From the NCBI GenBank assembly GCA_003453735.1, contig DMNE01000502.1, positions 32,921-40,281 of the forward strand: a DNA stretch of 7,361 nt, given 5' to 3'. The stretch comes from Nitrospiraceae bacterium (GTDB lineage Bacteria; Nitrospirota; Thermodesulfovibrionia; Thermodesulfovibrionales; UBA9159). The notes under the pieces are model-generated. The model saw only the letters and a list, made by a program, of their open reading frames with translations. It did no database searches and was not told the origin of the DNA. Made by a program: the position numbers and the translations under genes. Positions within the stretch are counted from its first letter, which is position 1. Every line of letters begins with the position of its first letter. This document shows positions 1 through 5,910 of this stretch, in pieces.

Positions 1-981
1 TTCTACAGAGAAAATATGTATTCGCCCATGGAAATAGAAGGAATAGACTATGAGATAAAACCGATGAATTGTCCTTTCCATATCGCTATTTACAAAAATT
101 CCCTGAAAAGCTACCGGGAGTTTCCCATCAGGTATGCTGAATTAGGGACAGTGTATAGGTATGAACGATCGGGAACCCTCCACGGTCTCTTACGCGTGAG
201 AGGCTTCACGCAGGACGATGCTCATATATTCTGCCGCGAGGACCAGATAGAGGATGAGATATTGAAGGTCCTCGAATTCACCTTGTTCATCCTGAAGACC
301 TTCGGCTTTCATGACTACGACATCTATCTTTCGACCCGGCCAGAAGGTTTCGTCGGCTCTCTGGAGAACTGGGAGCGTTCTACGGATGCACTGAAACGTG
401 CGCTCGATGGAAAAGGGCTCTCTTACAGCATCGACCCCGGGGCGGGTGTCTTTTACGGCCCTAAGATCGACATAAAGGTGAAGGACTCGCTCAAGCGTGC
501 ATGGCAGTGCAGTACCATACAGGTGGATTTTAACAACCCTGAGAGGTTTGACGTTACCTACAGAGGCAGTGACGGCAAAGAGCACAGACCCATCATGATT
601 CACAGGGCATTGATGGGATCACTCGAGAGATTCTTCGGCATTCTCATAGAGCATTATGCGGGTGCATTTCCGGTATGGCTATCACCCGTGCAGGCGGCCA
701 TAATCACTATAGCAGAGAGACATGCTGATTACGCCTCTGCTGTTGCGAGTAGGTTCAAGGCCAAAGGCATACGGACCGAACTGGACATCGAGAATGAGAA
801 GATCGGCCGTAAGATCCGGGAGGCCACTATCAGAAAGATCCCTTATTTGGTTATAATAGGCGACAAAGAAATCTCGGAAGAAAAGCTTTCTGTCAGGCGG
901 CGCAACGGAGAGACCCTCGCACCTATGACGGAGAAGGATTTCCTAGAACTCATACAGGACCACATCAACCTCAGGAGGTGA
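1..981 (+). CDS. thrS: Threonyl-tRNA synthetase, C-terminal part (5' end outside window)
   Basis: This class II synthetase charges tRNA-Thr with threonine in the cytoplasm. The reading frame is open from base 1, and the residues before the first in-frame ATG (FYREN) align with the family, so the gene runs in from the left; about 326 of roughly 640 residues are present. Recognisable are KPMNCPFH, motif 2 (LHGLLRVRGFTQDDAHIFC), the segment AWQCSTIQVDF, and motif 3 around MIHRALMGSLERFFGIL. The three zinc ligands that bind the substrate threonine in this family are all visible: Cys at window codon 24, His at codon 75 and His at codon 201. The last ~100 codons, from WLSPVQ, form the anticodon-binding domain. 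The N-terminal TGS and editing domains lie upstream and cannot be judged. The TGA stop lies inside the extended Shine-Dalgarno of infC, which suggests translational coupling. Confidence 0.97.
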   Translation, partial: FYRENMYSPMEIEGIDYEIKPMNCPFHIAIYKNSLKSYREFPIRYAELGTVYRYERSGTLHGLLRVRGFTQDDAHIFCREDQIEDEILKVLEFTLFILKTFGFHDYDIYLSTRPEGFVGSLENWERSTDALKRALDGKGLSYSIDPGAGVFYGPKIDIKVKDSLKRAWQCSTIQVDFNNPERFDVTYRGSDGKEHRPIMIHRALMGSLERFFGILIEHYAGAFPVWLSPVQAAIITIAERHADYASAVASRFKAKGIRTELDIENEKIGRKIREATIRKIPYLVIIGDKEISEEKLSVRRRNGETLAPMTEKDFLELIQDHINLRR

Positions 982-983
982 TC
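973..983 (+). promoter_or_regulatory. Extended Shine-Dalgarno of infC, overlapping the thrS stop
   Basis: The eleven bases AGGAGGTGATC match the complement of the 16S rRNA 3' end almost completely. AGGAGG ends at 978, six bases before the ATA triplet at 985, which is ideal spacing for that triplet as a start. The alternative GTG at 1015 is 36 bases away, too far for this site to serve. The thrS stop codon TGA (979-981) is embedded in the site, so ribosomes ending thrS stop on the infC ribosome-binding site. A strong site of this kind would compensate for a weak initiation codon. Confidence 0.8.
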
Positions 984-984
984 T

Positions 985-1497
985 ATAAGTAAGGACATCG
1001 GAAAGGACATACGGGTGAACGAAAGAATCCATGCAAGGACAGTGCGGCTTATTGACGCGGACGGTAAACAGGCAGGAGTAATAGCGGTGAAGGAAGCGTT
1101 GAGGTTAGCTGAAGAACGAGATCTCGACCTTGTGGAGGTGGCGCCGAACTCCGATCCCCCGGTCTGCAAGATCATGGATTTTGGCAAATACAAGTACCAG
1201 CTGGCAAAAAAACATGCAGTTGGGAAAAAGATAGAGGTAAAAGAAGTCAAGTTGAGGCCTCAGATAGATGACCATGACCTTGAATTGAAGGCGAGGAATA
1301 TACGGCGGTTCCTCGATGAAGGCAATAAAGCTAAAGTCTCGATGTTCTTCAGGGGAAGAGAAATCATACGCCCCGATCTCGGGATGAAGGTTTTCGAACG
1401 GTTAACGCAGCTTCTCATTGGAAAATTCACCGTAGAACAGCCGCCTAGGTTGGAGGGTAAAAATATAACGATGGTAATAGCACCAGGCAGCAAGTAA
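985..1497 (+). CDS. infC: Translation initiation factor IF-3 (probable AUA start)
   Basis: IF3 binds the 30S subunit, prevents premature 50S joining and proofreads the start codon and initiator tRNA. The frame contains the usual landmarks: VNERIHARTVRLI, LVEVAPNSDPPVCKIMDFGKYKY (end of the N-terminal domain), a lysine-rich linker, then KEVKLRPQIDDHDLELKARNIRRFL and FFRGREI in the C-terminal domain. No ATG precedes the conserved part. An ATA at 985 behind a near-perfect Shine-Dalgarno gives 170 residues beginning SKDIGKDIRVNE after the initiator, closely like the Bacillus N-terminus (MSKD...). Starting at GTG 1015, with only a modest AAGGA site, would give 160 residues and remove this extension. 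Rare AUU-type starts are the known basis of IF3 autoregulation in E. coli; that the same applies here is inferred. Gene identity is secure; the start is less so. Confidence 0.93.
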   Translation: MSKDIGKDIRVNERIHARTVRLIDADGKQAGVIAVKEALRLAEERDLDLVEVAPNSDPPVCKIMDFGKYKYQLAKKHAVGKKIEVKEVKLRPQIDDHDLELKARNIRRFLDEGNKAKVSMFFRGREIIRPDLGMKVFERLTQLLIGKFTVEQPPRLEGKNITMVIAPGSK

Positions 1498-1583
1498 ACG
1501 CAGCAAGCGTGACATGTTACCGGAGACACTGGAATTACTCGTTGCCATGAACTGGTTACGATACAAGGAACAGGAGGTTTCAG
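1498..1583 (+). promoter_or_regulatory. infC-rpmI intergenic leader with possible hairpin
   Basis: This 86-base spacer is the longest in the infC-rpmI-rplT stretch. CGTGAC (1508-1513) can pair with GTTACG (1555-1560) with one G-U pair, enclosing a smaller CCGG/CTGG hairpin with loop AGACA (1520-1532). It ends in a strong AGGAGG (1572-1577) six bases before the rpmI ATG. In E. coli and Bacillus, L20 represses this operon by binding leader RNA that mimics its 23S rRNA site. The position here is right for such control, but I could not recognise the L20 fold itself, so the role is inferred. Confidence 0.3.
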
Positions 1584-1781
1584 ATGCCGAAGCTGAAGAC
1601 ACATAGAGGGGCTGCAAAGAGGTTCAAGATTACCGGGACCGGAAAGATAAAGCGCAGCAAGGCCAATAAGAGCCATATCCTCACGGGTAAACCTGCAAAA
1701 CGGACAAGAGGACTGAGGACTGGCACTCTCGTTGCAAAGACGGATCGGGACAATATCAAGAGATTGCTGCCATATCAGTGA
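1584..1781 (+). CDS. rpmI: 50S ribosomal protein L35
   Basis: L35 is a small, highly basic protein of the large ribosomal subunit that contacts 23S rRNA. The 65-residue product has the standard length and the family signature: [24 protein letters not shown], then [11 protein letters not shown] and a basic RTRGLRTGT segment, ending with [12 protein letters not shown] strong AGGAGG six bases upstream fixes the ATG. It lies between infC and rplT as in most bacteria and is presumably co-transcribed with them; rplT follows after 29 bases. Confidence 0.98.
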   Translation: MPKLKTHRGAAKRFKITGTGKIKRSKANKSHILTGKPAKRTRGLRTGTLVAKTDRDNIKRLLPYQ

Positions 1782-1810
1782 TGCTTGTTGAAAGACAAAA
1801 GGAGGAATAG

Positions 1811-2170
1811 ATGCCGAGAGCAAAAGGTGGATTCAAGACAAGGAGAAGAAGAAAAAAGATACTCGAAAGGGCAAAAGGTTACTACAGCGCGAAAAGCCGG
1901 CTTTACCGGATAGCAACGGAGGCGGTCGATAAAGCCTTACAGTATGCTTATAGGGACAGAAGGGCCAAGAAGCGGGAGTTCAGGGCCCTCTGGGTCGTAC
2001 GGATAAATGCCGCGGCCAGGGCACTTGGACTCACTTACAACGAGCTCATATCGGGTATGAAAAAGGCAGACATCCGGCTTGACAGAAAGTCCCTCGCCCA
2101 CATGGCTTACCATGACCCCGAGGCCTTCACCAAGATTACCGAGACGGTAAAACAAAAAATCGCATCGTAA
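1811..2170 (+). CDS. rplT: 50S ribosomal protein L20
   Basis: L20 is an early assembly protein of the large subunit and, in well-studied bacteria, the repressor of its own infC-rpmI-rplT transcript. The 119-residue product is the usual length. It has the long basic N-terminal extension ([18 protein letters not shown]) that threads into 23S rRNA, followed by [43 protein letters not shown] and the globular end with [26 protein letters not shown] ends five bases before the ATG. No stop or frame anomalies were seen. Confidence 0.98.
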   Translation: MPRAKGGFKTRRRRKKILERAKGYYSAKSRLYRIATEAVDKALQYAYRDRRAKKREFRALWVVRINAAARALGLTYNELISGMKKADIRLDRKSLAHMAYHDPEAFTKITETVKQKIAS

Positions 2171-2181
2171 GAGTGCGGGGA

Positions 2182-2217
2182 GCGGAAGGACGGGCTACCT
2201 GGCTTGTTTCCTTCCGC
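2182..2217 (+). promoter_or_regulatory. Strong hairpin between rplT and pheS (not a classical terminator)
   Basis: GCGGAAGGA (2182-2190) pairs perfectly with TCCTTCCGC (2209-2217), leaving an 18-base loop; outer GAG/CTC bases can extend the stem past a bulge. No T-run follows, so it does not look like a functional intrinsic terminator. It sits 12 bases after the rplT stop and 29 bases before the pheS start. It could act as a processing or mRNA-stability element between the ribosomal-protein and synthetase parts of the transcript, or in control of pheST. No phenylalanine-rich leader peptide and no T-box were seen. Confidence 0.45.
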
Positions 2218-2246
2218 GCTCACGGTAGAGCAACGCCTATTGATCA

Positions 2247-3260
2247 ATGGTAGACATAAACGATATTAAAAATACATTTCTCCATGACTTAACCTCAGCC
2301 AGAACAGCTGGTGACCTGCAGAATATCCGCATAAAATATACCGGTAAAAAGGGAATCATAACGGCAAAACTCAAGCTCCTCCCGACGGTTCGCCAGGAAG
2401 AGAAACCCGCCTACGGAAAACTGGTGAATGAGCTCAAGGTTTTCATCCAAGGTGAGATCGACAGAAAAGAATCTCAGATCAAGAATCTGGAGCGCAACCA
2501 AAAAATCGCTGCTGAAGCAATCGATATCACCTTACCGGGCAAATATACGCAGCCGGGGAGAACGCATCCCATAAGTGTCGTCTTGAAGGAGGTCATCGAC
2601 ACATTCGGAAGCATGGGCTTCGCCATCGAGGTCGGACCTGAGGTTGAACTCGATTACTATAACTTTGAGGCACTAAATATACCGAAGAACCATCCCGCCA
2701 GAGATATGCAGGACACCTTCTATATCAGCGACGACGTCCTCCTAAGAACTCACACCTCTCCCGTGCAGGTGAGAACCATGGAGAGATCAAAACCACCGCT
2801 GAAGTTCATAGCACCTGGGAAGGTCTACCGTTGCGATGCAGACGTATCGCATACGCCGATGTTCCATCAGGTGGAAGGCTTGGTGGTGGATACCGATATA
2901 TCGTTCAGCGATCTCAAGGGCGTTCTTGAGCTCTTCGTCCACCGGATGTTTAAGAAAGATATCCCCGTGCGTTTCAGACCGAGCTTCTTCCCTTTTACCG
3001 AGCCCAGTGCTGAAGTCGATATTAGCTGTATCCTTTGCTCCGGTGCCGGATGCAGGGTTTGCAAAGGTTCAGGATGGCTTGAGGTGCTTGGGGCCGGGAT
3101 GGTTCATCCAAGAGTCTTTGAGATGGTGGGTTATGATCCTGAACTCTATTCGGGTTTTGCATTCGGGATGGGTATTGAAAGGATCACCATGCTCAAGTAT
3201 TCGATAAACGATATTCGGACGTTCTATGAAAATGATATACGCTTCTTGAGGCAGTTTTAA
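2247..3260 (+). CDS. pheS: Phenylalanyl-tRNA synthetase alpha subunit
   Basis: This is the catalytic subunit of the cytoplasmic alpha2-beta2 enzyme that attaches phenylalanine to tRNA-Phe. Of 337 residues, roughly 1-90 form the N-terminal coiled-coil arm that contacts tRNA. The class II core follows: GPEVELDYYNFEALNIPKNHPAR, LRTHTSPVQVRTM, motif 2 near FHQVEG (206-211), FRPSFFPFTEPSAEVD, and motif 3 GFAFGMGIERITML (303-316). Between EVD and GWLEVLG lies an insertion with four cysteines (C261, C264, C269, C272; CxxC-x4-CxxC) that is absent from the E. coli enzyme and looks like a zinc knuckle. The start is forced to ATG 2247 because an in-frame TGA lies six bases upstream; no good Shine-Dalgarno precedes it (only GGTAGAG further up). 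pheT follows after 4 bases. Confidence 0.97.
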   Translation: MVDINDIKNTFLHDLTSARTAGDLQNIRIKYTGKKGIITAKLKLLPTVRQEEKPAYGKLVNELKVFIQGEIDRKESQIKNLERNQKIAAEAIDITLPGKYTQPGRTHPISVVLKEVIDTFGSMGFAIEVGPEVELDYYNFEALNIPKNHPARDMQDTFYISDDVLLRTHTSPVQVRTMERSKPPLKFIAPGKVYRCDADVSHTPMFHQVEGLVVDTDISFSDLKGVLELFVHRMFKKDIPVRFRPSFFPFTEPSAEVDISCILCSGAGCRVCKGSGWLEVLGAGMVHPRVFEMVGYDPELYSGFAFGMGIERITMLKYSINDIRTFYENDIRFLRQF

Positions 3261-3264
3261 TACA

Positions 3265-5322
3265 ATGCGCGTCCCCTTCGAATGGTTAAAAGAACTCATT
3301 CATCTCTCCCTGGACCCCCAAGAGGTCGCCGCCAAACTTACCATGCTCGGACTCGAGGTCGAATCTATGGAAGAGATGCACGATGACACAGTTCTGGAGG
3401 TAAATGTCACTCCGAACAGGCCCGATTGCCTCAGCATGCTGGGCATTGCACGGGAGATATCAGCCCTGCTGAATGCACCACTGAAGATCCAGAAATACCA
3501 GATAGAGCAAGAGACGGATGTATGTCCAGTGCATGTCGAGATCGCCGACGATGATCTCTGTCACAGATACGCCGGCCGTGATATAAGGGGCATAAGGATA
3601 GGAGACTCTCCTGACTGGATGAAGAAAAGACTAGAAAAATGCGGCATGAGGCCTATCAATAATATCGTCGATATAACAAACTACGTTCTCTTGGAGATGG
3701 GACATCCCCTGCATGCCTTTGACAGGGACAAACTGAAGGGGAAAAAGATACGAGTAGCGCAGTCTCAACCCGGCACCAAGATAACAACCCTTGATGGCAT
3801 AGAACGTGTGCTGCCCGACGATGCACTGCTCATATGGGATGCCGAACACCCTGTGGCGGTCGCTGGTGTCATGGGAGGATCGGAATCGGAAGTCACTGAT
3901 GCAACAAAGAATGTCTTTCTCGAAAGCGCATACTTCTTGCCTTCATCAATACGGAGGACATCAAAAGCACTCGGATTAAAGACGGAATCTTCTTACCGAT
4001 TCGAAAGAGGTACCGACATCGAGCACCTCGATAAGGCCCTTGACAGGGCTGCATTACTCATGTCGGAAATTGCGAGCGGACAGGTCTCGAAGAAAGTTGA
4101 TATATACCCGAGGCCGTTTCGGCCCTCACGCATAGAGGTCAGATACGAGAGGGTGAACAAAATGATCGGTACATCGATTGCCGGTGACGAGATGGTGAAC
4201 ATCGTCGAGCGAATCGGCATGAAAGGACAAAAGAACTCGACCTCCTTCACTGTGACCCCTCCACCGTATAGAACTGATATACAGCGAGAAATCGACATCG
4301 TTGAAGAAATTGCACGGTTCCACGGATATGACAGGATACCGCTCACTATCCCCAAGATGCAGATATCAGGAGCGGCACGAGACAAGCGCTACGGCTATAT
4401 CGAGACAATCAAAGAATCGCTCAAACACGCAGGGTTCACCGAGGCCATCAACTATAGCTTTATGAACTATCACATGCTCGACCTGCTCGATATCAGCAAT
4501 AATGATCGCCGTCGCAAAGCTCTTACCTTACGAAATCCCATCAATACAGAGGAATCCCACTTGCGGACTATCCTCGTGCCGTCCCTCATCCAGAATCTTG
4601 TTTTTAATGTATCCATGGGCATCAGGGATATACGACTTTTTGAGGTGTCCCGGATATTCCTGGATCAGGGGCAGACCCTTCCCGAAGAAGAGCACCACCT
4701 TGGGGCCATCTATTTCAGGGAGAAGGTGCCATCTCTCTGGAAAGACGAAACACCTGATTTCTATTTGGTAAAAGGCGTTATTGAATCATTCATGGATGAA
4801 CTGCGGATAAGTGATTATGCGTTTCAACCTTCTTCAGAGCCACTTCTGCATCCCGGCAAGTCATGCGATATTATGGTGTCAGGAGAGAAGACTGGTTTCC
4901 TCGGGGTTCTTCATCCGGCTATCATCGAAAAACTCGCGTTAAAAGTATCACGGTCTGAAATACTCATACTCGACGTTAACCTCGACAGATGTCTCACTTT
5001 CGTCCCGGCAGGGGTAAAATATACCCCCATCCCTAAATATCCTCCTATTGACAGGGATATCGCACTCGTTGTTGATGAGACACTGCCGGCATTAACGATC
5101 ATGGAGCGGATGAGGGCATACCCTACGGAACTCATAGAGGATATATCAATTTTCGATTTTTACAAGGGCAAGAATATTCCTGAGGGGAAGAAAAGTCTGG
5201 CCTTTTCAATTCGCTACAGGGCAAAGGATAGGACGCTTACCGATTCTGAGATTGAAGAGCTGCACAGCAGACTAATCCGACATATAACCGAGAAGACAGG
5301 CGGAGTCGTCAGAGGTACATAA
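3265..5322 (+). CDS. pheT: Phenylalanyl-tRNA synthetase beta subunit, short form lacking the N-terminal tRNA-binding (EMAP-like) domain
   Basis: The beta subunit pairs with PheS, helps recognise tRNA and hydrolyses mischarged Tyr-tRNA-Phe. It has 685 residues, about 110 fewer than E. coli PheT (795). The difference is one block: residues 1-38 (LTMLGLEVES) run almost directly into LEVNVTPNRPDC (44-55), skipping the OB-fold tRNA-binding domain that occupies roughly residues 39-148 in E. coli. The remainder is complete: B3/B4 editing domain about 93-265 (NNIVDITNYVLLEMGHPLHAFD; SSYRFERGTD), B5 about 287-360 (ending EEIARFHGYDRIP), the catalytic-like core, and the FDX-ACB anticodon-binding domain about 592-684 (KYPPIDRDIALVV to the C-terminus). 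The frame is unbroken across the junction, so this is a natural short form and not a frameshift. The start ATG lies 4 bases after pheS, with a modest GAGG in the pheS tail. Confidence 0.96.
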   Translation: MRVPFEWLKELIHLSLDPQEVAAKLTMLGLEVESMEEMHDDTVLEVNVTPNRPDCLSMLGIAREISALLNAPLKIQKYQIEQETDVCPVHVEIADDDLCHRYAGRDIRGIRIGDSPDWMKKRLEKCGMRPINNIVDITNYVLLEMGHPLHAFDRDKLKGKKIRVAQSQPGTKITTLDGIERVLPDDALLIWDAEHPVAVAGVMGGSESEVTDATKNVFLESAYFLPSSIRRTSKALGLKTESSYRFERGTDIEHLDKALDRAALLMSEIASGQVSKKVDIYPRPFRPSRIEVRYERVNKMIGTSIAGDEMVNIVERIGMKGQKNSTSFTVTPPPYRTDIQREIDIVEEIARFHGYDRIPLTIPKMQISGAARDKRYGYIETIKESLKHAGFTEAINYSFMNYHMLDLLDISNNDRRRKALTLRNPINTEESHLRTILVPSLIQNLVFNVSMGIRDIRLFEVSRIFLDQGQTLPEEEHHLGAIYFREKVPSLWKDETPDFYLVKGVIESFMDELRISDYAFQPSSEPLLHPGKSCDIMVSGEKTGFLGVLHPAIIEKLALKVSRSEILILDVNLDRCLTFVPAGVKYTPIPKYPPIDRDIALVVDETLPALTIMERMRAYPTELIEDISIFDFYKGKNIPEGKKSLAFSIRYRAKDRTLTDSEIEELHSRLIRHITEKTGGVVRGT

Positions 5323-5460
5323 CACTCCTTATCGTGTGTTGTCCCGAACCTTCTCCGGTGGGATTGTTCTTTATCCCTGCAAGCATACATTCTAGCTATA
5401 TAGCTCTTCCGCCTGCTGAACTGCTGGCTGCTTGATTATCGACACGAGCCCTTTTACCTC

Positions 5461-5693
5461 AATACGGAAGTGATTGGGCTGTCAGGTTCAGGAAAGAGGC
5501 TCACATAGGGCAGGGACTGCCCGAATCGAAGCGCGCGTCTAAGGAGTGCCTTCCCCTTAAGCGGTCTGGGGGAACTCCGGGCAGGAGACTACTGTAAGAC
5601 GTACTGCGGGCGATACCCGCAACACGCCGGTGTCTGCGAATCGCGAAGCTCCCACTTCAACCGCTTCCTGCGGTTAAGTGGCGAGTAGTTCAC
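5461..5693 (+). mobile_element. IS200/IS605-family (IS1341/TnpB-type) right-end remnant or mini-element
   Basis: The segment ends with the arrangement typical of these single-strand transposons: a guide-like GAAGC (5645-5649), a strong hairpin (CCACTTcAACCGC 5652-5664 with GCGGTTAAGTGG 5670-5681, one bulged C, loop TTCCT), then TAGTTCAC with the presumed cleavage motif TTCAC at 5689-5693. GAA in the guide can pair with TTC in the cleavage motif, as known for the family. Upstream is a decayed TnpB C-terminus and a series of small hairpins. No TnpA (Y1 transposase) and no TnpB catalytic or zinc-finger region is present. The left boundary is not established; 5461 is only the approximate start of the structured, element-like sequence. 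A TTGAT at 5432-5436 could mark a left end just before 5437. Confidence 0.6.
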
Positions 5694-5710
5694 GCATTTA
5701 GTAAGAAGGA
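5505..5710 (+). ncRNA. Candidate orphan omega RNA (reRNA) scaffold plus guide
   Basis: TnpB nucleases use an RNA made from the 3' end of tnpB and the element's right end, with the guide being the flanking genomic bases just past the end. Successive hairpins are visible here: GGGCA/TGCCC (5508-5522), AAGG/CCTT (about 5541-5552), CTCC/GGAG (5575-5587), GCGGG/CCCGC (5606-5620) and the large terminal stem (5652-5681). If the element ends at 5693, the guide would be about 16-20 bases from 5694 (GCATTTAGTAAG...). No promoter was identified; read-through from pheT could supply transcription. Expression and function are inferred. 6S RNA, RNase P RNA, tmRNA and SRP RNA signatures were looked for and not found. 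Confidence 0.4.
5561..5677 (+). pseudogene. Decayed C-terminal tail of a TnpB-like protein
   Basis: Between an in-frame TAA at 5558-5560 and a TAA at 5675-5677, this frame encodes 38 residues, ending TPVSANREAPTSTASCG. The stretch VSANREAP resembles the extreme C-terminus of many IS605/IS1341-type TnpB proteins (VS-x-x-QEAP or NREAP just before the right-end hairpin), and it sits exactly where such a tail would end, inside the terminal hairpin. There is no start codon with a ribosome-binding site, and nothing upstream resembles the RuvC or zinc-finger parts, so it cannot be a working protein. The call rests on the tail motif and its position. Confidence 0.4.
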
Positions 5711-5841
5711 AGAAAAGATGAAGGGCAATTCTATTGATATTATCATATGACATATTTCCGGGTGCCAACGGCTTCTTTCAATAAGTACTTCACGAGACTT
5801 ATCGAAATAACCGCTTAATAGCCCCGCGTTGTCCTTGTCAT

Positions 5842-5875
5842 CCTCTTGCAAATCTTCGTGTAGATCCTAAAGAGG
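5842..5875. repeat. Inverted repeat / hairpin upstream of the nitroreductase 3' end
   Basis: CCTCTT (5842-5847) pairs with AAGAGG (5870-5875), and inside a symmetric 4x4 internal loop ATCT (5852-5855) pairs with AGAT (5862-5865) around a six-base loop. The structure can form on either strand. It lies 36 bases beyond the nitroreductase stop on the - strand. There is no adjacent T-run on either side, so terminator function is doubtful; stabilising the end of convergent transcripts is possible. Confidence 0.3.
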
Positions 5876-5910
5876 CTAGAGACGGCATTTATAAAGAGCT
5901 GAAGGTTATG

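Larger units (their letters stand above)
5323..5910. other. Intergenic region between convergent pheT and nitroreductase genes
   Basis: This 588-base stretch holds no intact gene. Its middle (about 5460-5693) carries the IS200/IS605-type right-end remnant listed separately. Before it, 5323-5460 shows only short frames, a perfect 12-base palindrome AGCTATATAGCT (5394-5405) and a TTGAT motif (5432-5436). After it, 5694-5910 is A/T-richer, with two small hairpins (5781-5802 and 5842-5875). Neither pheT nor the opposing nitroreductase shows a stem plus U-tract terminator here. Confidence 0.6.

Noticed and set aside
190..603. Long antisense frame within thrS, with similar antisense frames inside infC and pheT
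   Set aside because: These are complementary-strand shadows of well-conserved genes, with no ribosome sites and no recognisable domains.
1015..1497. infC starting at GTG 1015 (160 residues)
   Set aside because: The conserved-looking N-terminal SKDIGKDIR extension and the near-perfect Shine-Dalgarno spaced for ATA 985 favour the longer form; GTG has only a modest AAGGA upstream. Kept as the alternative.
5321..5342. AACAC...GTGTT inverted repeat after pheT as a terminator
   Set aside because: The stem is only about 5 bp and AT-containing, with no U-tract after it.
5463..5597. Open + strand frame reading ...KEAHIGQGLPESKRASKECLPLKRSGG... into the element
   Set aside because: It has no start with a ribosome site and no recognisable domain. 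It is probably TnpB-derived or RNA-scaffold sequence read in a different frame, but I could not match it.
5530..5625. Resemblance to a cobalamin riboswitch (ACTGTAAG and a CCGGG-like context)
   Set aside because: The B12-box and other conserved riboswitch blocks are not in order, and no gene lies downstream on that strand. The terminal hairpin and TnpB tail explain the region better.
5461..5700. 6S RNA, RNase P RNA, tmRNA or SRP RNA
   Set aside because: None of the signatures (RNase P GAGGAAAGTC core, tmRNA acceptor end with CCA, SRP GGAA tetraloop core, long 6S closing stem) was found on either strand.
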